Positions 27,509 to 36,413 of a DNA stretch of 64,000 bases are shown here, one piece after another. The notes below the pieces were generated by a model that was given only the letters and a program-made list of their open reading frames with translations, was not told the origin of the DNA and ran no database searches. Both the position numbers and the translations under genes were made by a program. The stretch covers positions 268,977 to 332,976 of the forward strand of contig NZ_SMAL01000003.1 of assembly GCF_004342165.1 (NCBI RefSeq). The letters are read 5' to 3'. The stretch is from Natranaerovirga pectinivora (GTDB taxonomy: Bacteria; Bacillota; Clostridia; Lachnospirales; DSM-24629). Numbering within the stretch: position 1 is the first letter of the stretch; each line of letters opens with the position of its first letter.

Positions 27509-29002
27509 TTATACCAACTTCAAGATATCCTTCACAACATCTTTCATTTCTGTATAATCACACACTCTTTTATGCAATACTTCCGCATGTCGTATATCTT
27601 CTATAGCTTGTGGAATAGCGACATTTGATTTTTCATGCATGATATCAATTAGTTCAAAATCAGTCTTTTCATTATATGCTTCATCTAATGAAAGCATTAC
27701 ACTTCTAGTAAATTTGTATGGACTAGCTGTTGATGCTACAACCGTTTTTGTTTCGTCTGATGTTTCTTTCACATATTTATGATATACACTTACACCTACG
27801 GCTGTATGAGGATCGATTAAATAATCTGTTGTATCAAATACTTTTTTAATGGTATGAGCTGTTTCCTCTTCTGTAGAGTATTGTCCATAAAAATCTGTAA
27901 CTTTCTCTTTCATCTTAGGATCAATAGAATATGCTCCAGCTTTTGATAATGATTCCATTAATTCTTTTGTTTTTTCAGAACTTTCGTCTGTTAATAAGTA
28001 AATTAATCTTTCTAAATTACTTGATATTAATATATCCATAGATGGTGAGCTGGTTAATACAAATGGTCTATTTTTGTCATATGTCCCTGATTTAAAGAAA
28101 TCAAATAATACTTTATTATCATTAGAAGCACATATTAATCTATTAATAGGCAATCCCATTTGTTTTGCGTAGTATGCTGCCAATATATTTCCAAAGTTCC
28201 CTGTAGGTACTACAGCATTAATCTTATCTTTTATTTTGATATCACCATTCTTTACCAATTGAGCATATGCATAAACATAATAAACAATTTGAGGTACTAA
28301 TCTACCTATATTAATTGAATTAGCCGATGAGAATTGATATCCTGTATCTCTCATGATTTTTCTTAAGTTAATATCATTTAAAATATCTTTTACACCATTT
28401 TGAGCATCATCAAAGTTACCTTGAATCCCAATAACAAAAGTATTGTCTCCTTTTTGTGTAATCATTTGACGCTCTTGTATATCGCTAACCCCTTCTTTTG
28501 GGTAAAATACGATGATTTTAGTATCTTTAACATCAGCAAACCCAGCAAGGGCTGCCTTACCTGTATCCCCTGATGTAGCTGTTAATATTACGATTTCATT
28601 TTCTATATTATTCTTTTTAGCTGCTGTCGTCATTAAATGAGGTAAAATGGACAATGCCATATCTTTAAAAGCTATTGTTGATCCGTGGAATAATTCTAAA
28701 TAATAAACATTATCTTTCTTCACTAATGGTGCTATTTCAGATGTATCAAATTTACTATCATAAGCTTTGTTAATACAATCTTTTAATTCCTCTTCTGTAA
28801 AGTCCGTAAAGTATAACTTCATTATTTCATATGCCAATTCTTGATATGTCATATTAATCATATCATCTAATGGTATATCAAACGAAGGAATTGTTTCTGG
28901 AACAAATAAACCTCCATCTTCTGCTAAACCTTTTAAGATAGCTTTAGATGCTTCTATATCTTTTTCCAATCCTCTTGTGCTTTTGTATAATATATTATTC
29001 AT
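27509..29002 (-). CDS. thrC: Threonine synthase
   Basis: Pyridoxal-phosphate enzyme converting O-phosphohomoserine to threonine. 497 residues from the ATG at 29002, which AAAGGA precedes by nine bases; a further ATG at 29011 abuts that site. MNNILYKSTRG is the common start of the family, the PLP lysine is in LFHGSTIAFKDMALS, and TATSGDTGKAALAG and VPTGNFGNILAAYYA are cofactor-binding loops. This is the long, E. coli-like class. No T-box is seen; the only special upstream feature is the two-hairpin repeat at 29100-29193. Confidence 0.96.
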   Translation of the reverse strand: MNNILYKSTRGLEKDIEASKAILKGLAEDGGLFVPETIPSFDIPLDDMINMTYQELAYEIMKLYFTDFTEEELKDCINKAYDSKFDTSEIAPLVKKDNVYYLELFHGSTIAFKDMALSILPHLMTTAAKKNNIENEIVILTATSGDTGKAALAGFADVKDTKIIVFYPKEGVSDIQERQMITQKGDNTFVIGIQGNFDDAQNGVKDILNDINLRKIMRDTGYQFSSANSINIGRLVPQIVYYVYAYAQLVKNGDIKIKDKINAVVPTGNFGNILAAYYAKQMGLPINRLICASNDNKVLFDFFKSGTYDKNRPFVLTSSPSMDILISSNLERLIYLLTDESSEKTKELMESLSKAGAYSIDPKMKEKVTDFYGQYSTEEETAHTIKKVFDTTDYLIDPHTAVGVSVYHKYVKETSDETKTVVASTASPYKFTRSVMLSLDEAYNEKTDFELIDIMHEKSNVAIPQAIEDIRHAEVLHKRVCDYTEMKDVVKDILKLV

Positions 29003-29099
29003 TAATCCCATTCCTTTATTATATAAAAATAATTATTAAAATTACTTTAAATTATACCATACTCTTAAATACAACACAATAAATGAAATGCTTCATTTT

Positions 29100-29193
29100 A
29101 ACCTTGTAACATGCTTTGCGTTACACTACAAGCACAAGGTTTCAATGAAAGTCTAATCTCCAAATCCTTGCAAGCAAGTTTTCAGATTAGACT
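29100..29193 (-). repeat. Dispersed two-hairpin repeat, copy 2
   Basis: Minus-strand copy of the element at 25781-25874. Stem 1 pairs AGTCTAATCT with AGATTAGACT (29150-29159 / 29184-29193), three pairs changed together from copy 1; stem 2 pairs AACCTTGTGCT with AGCA...CAAGGTT, where CC/GG of copy 1 has become CT/AG. The loop CTTGCTTGCAAGGATTTGG is unchanged apart from its edges. It lies about 98 bases upstream of thrC in the same orientation. Confidence 0.7.
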
Positions 29194-29203
29194 TTTCATG
29201 TTT

Positions 29204-29231
29204 AAAAGCACAGATATTCATCTGTGCTTTT
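29204..29231 (-). terminator. Terminator of the SleB-like gene
   Basis: AAAAGCACAGAT (29204-29215) pairs perfectly with ATCTGTGCTTTT (29220-29231), seven bases past the stop codon. Confidence 0.75.
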
Positions 29232-29237
29232 GGTGTT

Positions 29238-30032
29238 TTATCTATAGAATTCGTGAACTCCATGTTGTAAAACTTTTGTAAGATTGTTATCAAACCAACT
29301 AACAGCCCTAGGTGATGCTAAGGCACGAGCAACAAAGAATAATGCCCCATCTGAGAAATCTTCTCCGTTTAATGCTCTTTCAACAGCTATTCTTGTATCA
29401 TCTGTAACAGGTACAGAATAATACCTTCCATCTGCTATTGGAGAGAATTGAACTCCACCATTTCTATCATGAATAACATCATATATAGAACTTGGGAAAT
29501 TACTACATTCCACACGATTTAATACAACATTAGCTACAAGTATTTTTCCTTTTATATCTTCTCCTGTGGCTTCTGCCTCAACTATCTTTAATAATGCTTC
29601 ATAATCCTTACTTGATAGTTGAATCAATTTATCTGATATGACTGGTTCTATTTCCTCTTCTACTACTACTTCAACTTCTTGTTTCATTTCTGTGTTCTCT
29701 TGTGATAAAAGAACTACATCTCTTGGTCTGACTTCCGCACTTAGTAAAGTACTACCATCATTGACCTGCGAGATGATTTCATCACCTTGCAACTCTGTTA
29801 GTACTTTTGCTTCCATCTCTTCTTCTTCTTCATAAATGTATTCTTGTGAATAATTTGCTTCAAAAGCCGTTACTCTGTTTTTTCCGCCTCCATCAAAGGA
29901 AGTGGATCCTAATGAGATAACTGTAATCACTAATGAACCTGTTGTAATCACAAAACAATTTTTATAAGCCTTTTTTGAAATAGACTTAAATGCACTGTAT
30001 ACATTCTGAAGAAGCGTTTGTATTTTCAGCAT
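29238..30032 (-). CDS. SleB-type cell wall hydrolase with N-terminal membrane anchor
   Basis: 264 residues. A membrane segment at about 24-42 (CFVITTGSLVITVISLGS) is followed by a long Glu-rich linker (YEEEEEMEAK; EVEVVVEEEIEP) and a C-terminal Hydrolase_2/SleB domain (about 145-264): YEALLKIVEAEATGEDIKGK with the catalytic Glu, VANVVLNRVECSNFPSSIYDVI, and a tail WFDNNLTKVLQHGVHEFY. Family members cut cortex or vegetative peptidoglycan during germination or growth. It has a consensus promoter and a 140-base leader, so it is expressed from sigma-A and may be controlled after initiation. Confidence 0.9.
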   Translation of the reverse strand: MLKIQTLLQNVYSAFKSISKKAYKNCFVITTGSLVITVISLGSTSFDGGGKNRVTAFEANYSQEYIYEEEEEMEAKVLTELQGDEIISQVNDGSTLLSAEVRPRDVVLLSQENTEMKQEVEVVVEEEIEPVISDKLIQLSSKDYEALLKIVEAEATGEDIKGKILVANVVLNRVECSNFPSSIYDVIHDRNGGVQFSPIADGRYYSVPVTDDTRIAVERALNGEDFSDGALFFVARALASPRAVSWFDNNLTKVLQHGVHEFYR

Positions 30033-30184
30033 ACATACTCTCCTTTTTATTTTGCTTTATAGGGAAAAATTAAACTCCCTACCAAGTACTTATGTACTTA
30101 ATAAAACTTTGATGTTTAATAAAGCAGTTTTTGAAAACCATAATAATCTGTATTGACAGATTTCTTCAATTCGTTTCCTCAATG

Positions 30185-30214
30185 ATTATAGTCCTTATTG
30201 CACCACGGTGTCAA
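30185..30214 (-). promoter_or_regulatory. Consensus sigma-70 promoter of the SleB-like gene
   Basis: TTGACA (30209-30214) and TATAAT (30185-30190), both exact on the minus strand, with an 18-base spacer. The start is predicted near 30178, giving a leader of about 145 bases with three small hairpins (ATCTGTCAATACAGAT; AAGTACATAAGTACTT; TAGGGA/TCCCTA). I see no match to the ydaO riboswitch that often precedes such hydrolases. The rest of 30215-30490 is AT-rich and holds nothing I can name. Confidence 0.85.
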
Positions 30215-30504
30215 CGCATCATTTAGTTTTTTGTTAGTTTTAACGAGTTTAGTTGTAATTTTCAAATTATTTTTTCGTGTATTTTGTTTGTTTTATGGAT
30301 AAATAAAAACGAATCTTGTAAACATTAACTAGTATTCTTTGTTAATAATTTTACACATTTTCTTCATTTTGTTTATTATTTTATCCAATTATATGCTTTT
30401 TATTCATTTAAAATGTATTTAAAGATATACAAGTTATATTTTCTATATAATTATTTGTATCCCTTAAATATTGATGTTATACTTTTATCTGGAGGTGATA
30501 TAGC

Positions 30505-31299
30505 GTGTCTTTATTACTTGGTGTATATAAATCTGCTCTAAAAAGTGGCAAACCATCTTATCGTTCATCAATTACTTACAACAACAAACACATTAGTATA
30601 GGAAGCTTCTCAACTGAATTAGAGGCCCATACTGCATATTTAGAAGCAAAAGATATTCTTTTACATCATAAATATACATTAAATGACTATTTACCTAGCT
30701 TCACTATCTCCTTCCATAAGTGGGTAGTCCTACTTAACTTTAGAGACAATAAATATTATATAAAAAATCCAATTTACCTTTATAAATACTATTTTTCCTA
30801 CTTTTTAGATGAAAATACCGAATTAATTTTTGATGTTGATGATCTTTTTTACTATTCTAACCACAAAATTTTCAGAAGACAGGGTTATCTTTTTGTAAAC
30901 GATTATGGTATGCAAGTGAACATACTATCTCGATATGGTATTAAAAATTATGCTGTTGAAAATAGAGATTATCTGTTTAAGGATGGGGATAGGAGTAATT
31001 TAAGATATCATAATATAGAAGTGATTAATCCTTACTATGGGGTTTCAAAAGATCTTGTCAAAGGAAAAACTGTATATACAACAAAAATACATATTAATGG
31101 TGATTACATTGTTGGAAGGTATCCTTCAATTGAAGAAGCAGCTATTGCTTATAATAAAGCTATTGATTATCTTGTACAGATAAAAAATATAAACAAAAAA
31201 TTTAATAAAAATTACCTGGAAGACATGAACAAAGATACTTACAGTGAACTCTATAAAAAAGTCTCTATCTCAAATAAGATAAAGACTTTACAGTTGTAG
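30505..31299 (+). CDS. AP2-like DNA-binding protein with degenerate HNH-type centre
   Basis: 264 residues from a GTG with GGAGGTGAT upstream. Two AP2/integrase-like three-strand units frame the protein: residues 4-52 (LGVYKSALKSGKPSY; SIGSFSTELEAHTAYLEAKD) and 177-225 (YYGVSKDLVKGKTVY; IVGRYPSIEEAAIAYNKAID). Between them, 126-175 follow the HNH-3 homing-endonuclease layout (GYLFVNDYG, then KDGDRSNLRYHNIEVIN), but the histidines expected in 'HR' and 'DH' positions are Leu-Ser and Leu-Phe, so cleavage is unlikely. I take it as a DNA-binding protein derived from a homing endonuclease; its role is unknown. It has no partner genes. Confidence 0.6.
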   Translation: MSLLLGVYKSALKSGKPSYRSSITYNNKHISIGSFSTELEAHTAYLEAKDILLHHKYTLNDYLPSFTISFHKWVVLLNFRDNKYYIKNPIYLYKYYFSYFLDENTELIFDVDDLFYYSNHKIFRRQGYLFVNDYGMQVNILSRYGIKNYAVENRDYLFKDGDRSNLRYHNIEVINPYYGVSKDLVKGKTVYTTKIHINGDYIVGRYPSIEEAAIAYNKAIDYLVQIKNINKKFNKNYLEDMNKDTYSELYKKVSISNKIKTLQL

Positions 31300-31316
31300 T
31301 TGCTATTTATATTCTA

Positions 31317-32273
31317 TTATTTTACTATGTTTCTTTCTTCCCCTTTTAAAAATGCTTCTATGTTAAGCTTTACCTCTCCAACCATTCTATTTCTAGCTTC
31401 AGTACTTGCCCAAGCGATATGAGGTGTGATAATTAGCTTCGTACTATCTTGTATGTCTAATAAGGGATTATCACCATTTATTGGTTCATACTCAAGTACA
31501 TCTAATCCAGCTCCTGCAATTAAATCTTCCTGAAGAGCCTTTGCTAAATCCCCTTCATTTACGATCTTACCTCTTCCAAGATTTAATAATACTGCTGACT
31601 TCTTCATTTTACTAAATTCTTTGTATGTGATAAGGTTCTCAGTATCTGCATTTAATGGAGAATGTATGGAGATAATATCTGATTTTTCTAGGAGTTCATC
31701 TAATGAACATTGTTGGTATTTATTGTTTGAATTTTTACCTGATGTAGAATAGTAAATTACTTTACAACCAAATAATTCAGCAACTTCTGCCACCCTTTTT
31801 CCTATTGCACCAAGCCCAATTATTCCATATGTTTTACCATATATTTCATTGTACTTTCTGTCAAAATGTGTAAACATTTTATCGTTAACATATTTTCTAT
31901 CTTTTACATATCTATCATAATAGTTTAATTTCTCATAAAGATAAAACAATAAAGCAAATGTATGTTGGGTTACACTTTCTGTAGAATACCCTTTAATATT
32001 AGCAACTTTTATGCCTCTACTATTTGTATATTTTAAATCAATTACATTTGTTCCTGTTGATGTTAAACAGATTAATTTAACATTTTCAGCATATTTTAAA
32101 TTGCTTTCATTTAACTCTACTTTATTGGTTATAATAACGTCTAGGTCTTTAATTCTATCTACTACTTCATCTTTTGACGTGAATCCATACACATCTACAT
32201 TCCCAAATACGTCTAAAACGCTTAAATCTATATCGTCACCTAGTGTATTCCCATCTAATATTGCCAGTTTCAT
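31317..32273 (-). CDS. D-isomer-specific 2-hydroxyacid dehydrogenase
   Basis: 318 residues. The NAD-binding motif is GIIGLGAIGKRVAE (about 150-163) followed by an acidic-less YYSTSG, and the catalytic residues are Arg in LNLGRGKIVNEG, Glu in DVLEYEPI and His in ITPHIAWAS, the complete Arg-Glu-His set of the family. The substrate (glycerate, pyruvate or another 2-keto acid) is not evident. It lies next to an oxidoreductase of the Gfo/Idh/MocA family but they are separated by a hairpin and 138 bases. Confidence 0.9.
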   Translation of the reverse strand: MKLAILDGNTLGDDIDLSVLDVFGNVDVYGFTSKDEVVDRIKDLDVIITNKVELNESNLKYAENVKLICLTSTGTNVIDLKYTNSRGIKVANIKGYSTESVTQHTFALLFYLYEKLNYYDRYVKDRKYVNDKMFTHFDRKYNEIYGKTYGIIGLGAIGKRVAEVAELFGCKVIYYSTSGKNSNNKYQQCSLDELLEKSDIISIHSPLNADTENLITYKEFSKMKKSAVLLNLGRGKIVNEGDLAKALQEDLIAGAGLDVLEYEPINGDNPLLDIQDSTKLIITPHIAWASTEARNRMVGEVKLNIEAFLKGEERNIVK

Positions 32274-32356
32274 CTAAACATCCTCCTTTGAATCCATTAT
32301 TTGTAACTTATTATAAACTATGTATTATTATGTTTCAAGTGACGTTACAATGGAAT

Positions 32357-32394
32357 AAGGAATATAATCCTACCTGTCACTGATTATATTCCTT
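32357..32394 (-). terminator. Hairpin after the Gfo/Idh/MocA gene
   Basis: AAGGAATATAATC (32357-32369) pairs perfectly with GATTATATTCCTT (32382-32394). The following T-tract is short (TTATTCC), so termination strength is uncertain. Confidence 0.55.
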
Positions 32395-32410
32395 AACAAC
32401 TATGCTCTTA

Positions 32411-33478
32411 TTACACTCTGTTGGTTGATGTGTATTCTGTTATAAATTGTGTTGTGGAATCAACTTTTATCACCCGTTGTTCTTTTGCAGCGTTTAATAT
32501 AGCAAATATTACTTTTTCATCACCAAATTCTACCATTGGTGTCACATTAATTTCTTCATTATTATAAAAGGCATTATAGAAATTTTTAAATTCATTATAG
32601 TATCCTCTTTGTGGTGCAAATGTATGGCTTTCATGTCGCCCATCATCGTAATATATACTAATAACGCCAGAATATTTATCTTCTAGATAGATGGTACCTT
32701 TTGTACCAATTATTCTAAATCCAATAGGCGGCTTTTGGTCGTCTTTTGTCGTACAACAATATGTGTATTGACCTGTAACACCTGATTTAAACATAAAATT
32801 ACAACTTAAGACACTATAAGGGGAGTAATCTTTATCTAGTGGTTTACCAAATGCTGATACTGCATCATAGTCACCAAATATATACCTTAATCCTGCTATG
32901 TCGTGAACACCACCATCTAAAAAGATGCCACCTTCAAAAGTTGGATGTTGCCTCCATTCTTTTGCCCCAAAAGTATTTTGAATCATATCCTCTTCAAATA
33001 TAAAAGCATTGTTTTTAATGAAATAGAGCACATCGCCTATTCTTTTTTCTTCTATAAACATCTTGATTAGATTGTGTTCTTCATTGTATCTGTAATTCTC
33101 TGCAATTAGAACTTTTAGATTTTTCTCTTTTTGTAAATTGATAAATTCAATGCCTTGTTTAATATTAGGGGCTAATGGCTTTTCACATATTAAATTTTTA
33201 CCTGCTTCTAATACATCTTTTGATACCAAATAATTATTGTCAATTGGCACTGCCACAATAACTGCGTCTATATCCTCTCGCATTAACATTTTTTTATAAT
33301 CTGTATAAAGATTGTCGGATGTCATTTGAATTTTATTTGCTGAATTTTGTAAAACTGTTTCATTAGGATCTGCTAGTGCTACTACTTCATACTCTTCTTT
33401 CAACTCTTGAATAGCAGGTAAATGCAAACGATTCCATGCCATACCTGTTCCTATGACAGCGAGCCTAATTTTTTTCAT
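32411..33478 (-). CDS. Gfo/Idh/MocA-family oxidoreductase
   Basis: 355 residues. The N-terminal Rossmann domain begins LAVIGTGMAWNRLHLPAIQEL and has the family motif CEKPLAPN (Glu-Lys-Pro, about 93-100). The C-terminal domain (from about 125) has the substrate-site stretch GGIFLDGGVHDIAGLRYIFG, with the histidine that often acts as catalytic acid. These enzymes act on sugars or cyclitols with NAD(P). Neighbours give no firm clue to substrate. Confidence 0.9.
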   Translation of the reverse strand: MKKIRLAVIGTGMAWNRLHLPAIQELKEEYEVVALADPNETVLQNSANKIQMTSDNLYTDYKKMLMREDIDAVIVAVPIDNNYLVSKDVLEAGKNLICEKPLAPNIKQGIEFINLQKEKNLKVLIAENYRYNEEHNLIKMFIEEKRIGDVLYFIKNNAFIFEEDMIQNTFGAKEWRQHPTFEGGIFLDGGVHDIAGLRYIFGDYDAVSAFGKPLDKDYSPYSVLSCNFMFKSGVTGQYTYCCTTKDDQKPPIGFRIIGTKGTIYLEDKYSGVISIYYDDGRHESHTFAPQRGYYNEFKNFYNAFYNNEEINVTPMVEFGDEKVIFAILNAAKEQRVIKVDSTTQFITEYTSTNRV

Positions 33479-33522
33479 TCATATCACCTCAATTTATTAT
33501 TAGTGATATTATATTTCTTTAT

Positions 33523-33552
33523 ACAAAAAACCTTATCCGAAGATAAGGCTTT
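33523..33552 (-). terminator. Terminator of the DUF5667-like gene
   Basis: CCTTATC (33531-33537) pairs with GATAAGG (33542-33548) around a four-base loop, followed by TTTTTT on the minus strand. Confidence 0.85.
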
Positions 33553-33568
33553 TAACTTAAAATACTAT

Positions 33569-34897
33569 TTATCTATTGTTTCTATTTTGAGCAGGACCGT
33601 TACCTTGTGAACCATTGTTACTTGCACCATTGTTCCTTGCATTAACACTTCCATTATTATTTGATTTATTGTTTGCATTATTGTTTGCATTATTGTTTGC
33701 ATTACTGTTTGCATCGCTGTTTGCATTGCTGTTTGCATTGCTATTGATTTTATTTGTGGTGTTATTTACTTCTTCAACTTCTCTACTAACTGAAGCATGT
33801 CCACTTTCTTTGTTTTCAGATTCAATTTTCTTTGATTCTTCAGCTCTAATAGCTTCATCATCTTGATTATCTTGTCCATTTCCTTCCTTTTTGTCACTTA
33901 AATCATCTACCATTCTGTTCTCTTCTACAATATCACTATTTCCTTTTTTGTTAGATGGTTTATTGCTATTTCCTCTTAATTCAGAAGGATGAATACCAAG
34001 TTCTTTTGCAATTTGACCAAAACCTTTATTCTCATCTACCATTAAAGATGCAATTTCTTCAACTGTTTTGTCAGTATTATTAGCCATTAACATTATCTGA
34101 GCTATCTGTCCATAACCTAAATCTTTTTGTCTTAAATTAATCACTTCTTCTTGATCAAATTCTTTTACCACATTTGCTACTAAGTAAGCTCTATCTTTTA
34201 TCTCTTTTACCTTTTCAACTAATTCTTCGTTCACAACTTCTTCTAGCTTGTCCTCATCAATATCTGTTACTTCTTTAAATTTATCTAGCAATGCATCTAA
34301 ATCCAACTCATCATTTTCTAATATTAGTTTTGTGATTATTTCTTCTGCTCTTTCAATTAGCTTAACGTAATCTTCGTATGAAATATTCATTAATTCAGTT
34401 AAATCTTTTTGGCTTAATTCAATGCTATGTTCTAATCTTTTTTCAGCAAAAGTTAATAATAAGTCAGCTTTTGCTTCTTCATTATTAAAAGTAAATACCA
34501 ATTGAACTTCTTCAACAAATCTAGTCAATAAGTAACGCATTTTATCAATGCTAAAATTTATAGTATTATTGTCTTCTTCAACTTTTTCTAAATTTTCTTC
34601 TGTGTCTTCTTCATTATCTTCTAAACCTATGTCTGAATCTTCTTCTGAATCTTCTTTTGAACTTTCTTCATTCTCAACTGATTCATCTCCTACTTCTTCC
34701 ACCACATCTTCTTCAACTAATTCAATATTATCTTTATCCGTTTCTTCTAATTCTTCAACATTAGCTTCTTCTTCATTGCTCACTTCATGATTGATCACTA
34801 CTGCTCCTGTTTCTTCTACCTCAGTACCATAAATGCTACTTACACTTAATGATGCTGCCATCCCAAGTACAATTACTTTTCTCATTGTATTTTTCAT
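33569..34897 (-). CDS. Secreted acidic protein with DUF5667-like domain and Asn-rich tail repeats
   Basis: 442 residues. A signal peptide (MKNTMRKVIVLGMAASLSVSSIYG) is followed by a very acidic stretch (about 25-110, mainly Glu/Asp/Val), a helical domain (about 113-270; YLLTRFVEEVQLVFTFNNEEAKADLLLTFAEKRLE) resembling DUF5667 proteins of Firmicutes, a segment YGQIAQIMLMANNTDKTVEEIASLM with a near-repeat GFGQIAKELGIHPSEL, and a low-complexity tail of ANSN/ANNN units (about 388-425). It is likely exported and surface or matrix associated. DUF5667 genes are often beside sigma factors, but none is here. Confidence 0.72.
   Translation of the reverse strand: MKNTMRKVIVLGMAASLSVSSIYGTEVEETGAVVINHEVSNEEEANVEELEETDKDNIELVEEDVVEEVGDESVENEESSKEDSEEDSDIGLEDNEEDTEENLEKVEEDNNTINFSIDKMRYLLTRFVEEVQLVFTFNNEEAKADLLLTFAEKRLEHSIELSQKDLTELMNISYEDYVKLIERAEEIITKLILENDELDLDALLDKFKEVTDIDEDKLEEVVNEELVEKVKEIKDRAYLVANVVKEFDQEEVINLRQKDLGYGQIAQIMLMANNTDKTVEEIASLMVDENKGFGQIAKELGIHPSELRGNSNKPSNKKGNSDIVEENRMVDDLSDKKEGNGQDNQDDEAIRAEESKKIESENKESGHASVSREVEEVNNTTNKINSNANSNANSDANSNANNNANNNANNKSNNNGSVNARNNGASNNGSQGNGPAQNRNNR
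33655..33747 (-). repeat. In-gene tandem 12-base repeat coding for Ala-Asn-Ser/Asn-Asn
   Basis: Units of GCAAACA(A/G)(C/T)AAT read on the minus strand, about seven copies with point changes, encode the ANSNANSDANSNANNN tail of the secreted acidic protein. Copy number is likely to vary between strains by slippage; the unit keeps the frame. Confidence 0.75.
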
Positions 34898-35000
34898 ATT
34901 AAATCCTCCTAGTCTTTTATGTAAATCTTTTGATGTTTGTCTAATATAGTATTCGAATCATACATTGGCCAAAATGGGGTAATGTAAAAATTATTTACGT

Positions 35001-35888
35001 TTAATTTTTATGAGGTTCAATATGAATGGTTACAACCAACTCTTCCCCAAGGACTTCTTTCAATTCATTTTCTATATCATGGGCAATGTCGTGAGCGATA
35101 TGAAGCTTTAAATCTTTATTTAAAGATATATGAAAATCAATAACAATTAATCGGCCAACTTTTCTTGTTCTTAATTTATGATATCCCTTTATGTTCTTAT
35201 TCTCATTGATTACTTTAATGATTAATTTGATTTTTTCTTCATCGATTCGCCCTTCCATTAATTCGTTAATACTAGGATATAATAATTTTAGTGCAATCTT
35301 AAATACAATTAAACTTACTATAATTGCCACAATTGGGTCTAACACTGCAAAAGAAGGTCCTAATAAGACTGCCGCACTAATACCAATGAGGGCTGCTACA
35401 GAAGAGAAGGCATCACTTCTATGATGCCAAGCATTTGCTACTAATGCTTGACTTTGTATTCTCTTTCCTACTTTTATGGTCATTCTATACATAACTTCTT
35501 TAATAATAATAGAGAGTAAAGCACCGTAAATGGCAATGGATTTAGGTAAATCTATATGCTCTCCTTTAAGATAACTGAATATATTTATAACCCCTGACCT
35601 TAATATGATAAACCCCGCATAAAATAAGGTTAGGGTGATAAATAAAGTTGCAAGGGTTTCAAATTTTCCATATCCATAGTGGTATGCTTTATCAGGTGGT
35701 CTTTTGGTTATTTTAAAACTTATTAACACAATAACATCTGTTAAGAAGTCAGTAATAGAATGCAATCCATCTGCTAGCATAGCCCCACTTTTTCCTAATA
35801 TGCCAGCCATTAATTTTATGATTATTAATACGCCATTCCCTAAAAGATTGTACTTGGTAATTCTACTAGCTTGTTCACTTCTATTCAT
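35001..35888 (-). CDS. CDF-family cation exporter (second paralogue)
   Basis: 295 residues, six hydrophobic segments and a C-terminal domain (from about 205). Metal-site residues appear in ADGLHSITDFLTD (segment 2) and AWHHRSDAFSS (segment 5), with HYGYGKFETLATL in the loop. It is only distantly like the exporter at 26029: metal loop ADGLHS versus ADGFNS and AWHHRSD versus SEDHRND, which suggests a different metal preference. The C-terminus GEELVVTIHIEPH is typical of MamM/FieF-like cytoplasmic domains. Confidence 0.92.
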   Translation of the reverse strand: MNRSEQASRITKYNLLGNGVLIIIKLMAGILGKSGAMLADGLHSITDFLTDVIVLISFKITKRPPDKAYHYGYGKFETLATLFITLTLFYAGFIILRSGVINIFSYLKGEHIDLPKSIAIYGALLSIIIKEVMYRMTIKVGKRIQSQALVANAWHHRSDAFSSVAALIGISAAVLLGPSFAVLDPIVAIIVSLIVFKIALKLLYPSINELMEGRIDEEKIKLIIKVINENKNIKGYHKLRTRKVGRLIVIDFHISLNKDLKLHIAHDIAHDIENELKEVLGEELVVTIHIEPHKN

Positions 35889-36074
35889 AACAAACCTCCA
35901 GTATATGTAGACTCACATCAACCTTGTATAATCTATATATATTCCCTAATAAATTAATTGTGCTTAAATATTGTAAGTTAACATATAATATATAAACTTC
36001 CAGGAATTTCATAATTAATTTTAACCTTGAATTACTTAGATTATGGAATTACCAACTTTTTAAGGTGATTCACT

Positions 36075-36413
36075 TTGAATAGCTTAATTGCAAATATTCT
36101 ATATAATTTTCTTATTGCATTTGGAATGATCATTGGTGCAAGTCTATTTGCTGGGTTCGGAGCAATTATTAATAATCAACCTCCTTTTAAAACAATGTTA
36201 GATGTGGCACAAGGTATTAAAATATGGGCAGTTGCCGCTGCAATAGGAGGCACTTTTACCTCTTTTGAAATAATAGGCAGCAGCCTTTTTAAAGGTGAGA
36301 TGAGATCTATTGCAAAGCAAGTTGTCTTTATTATAGCTGCTTTACTCGGTGCTAATCTTGGCTTTAGTGTGATTAAACTTTTTGAAAGGTGCGGAAGCTT
36401 TTGGTTCAGCTAA
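36075..36413 (+). CDS. ytrH: Sporulation membrane protein YtrH
   Basis: 112 residues starting at TTG with AAGGTGAT upstream. Three hydrophobic segments with the pattern NFLIAFGMIIGASLFAGFGA, IKIWAVAAAIGGTFTSFEII and FIIAALLGANLGF match YtrH, a mother-cell membrane protein needed for proper spore formation in Bacillus. The next gene overlaps by 25 bases and matches YtrI, reproducing the Bacillus ytrH-ytrI pair. This marks the organism as a spore former. Confidence 0.85.
   Translation: MNSLIANILYNFLIAFGMIIGASLFAGFGAIINNQPPFKTMLDVAQGIKIWAVAAAIGGTFTSFEIIGSSLFKGEMRSIAKQVVFIIAALLGANLGFSVIKLFERCGSFWFS

Noticed and set aside
29100..29231. T-box or threonine riboswitch before thrC
   Set aside because: No T-box motif (AGGGTGGNACCGCG-like) is present; the region holds the two-hairpin repeat and the SleB terminator instead.
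30033..30190. ydaO (c-di-AMP) riboswitch before the SleB-like gene
   Set aside because: The conserved ydaO cores are not found in the leader; only simple hairpins are.
33615..33866. Plus-strand frame rich in Leu/Phe/Ala
   Set aside because: It is the antisense shadow of the Asn-rich repeat tail of the minus-strand gene.
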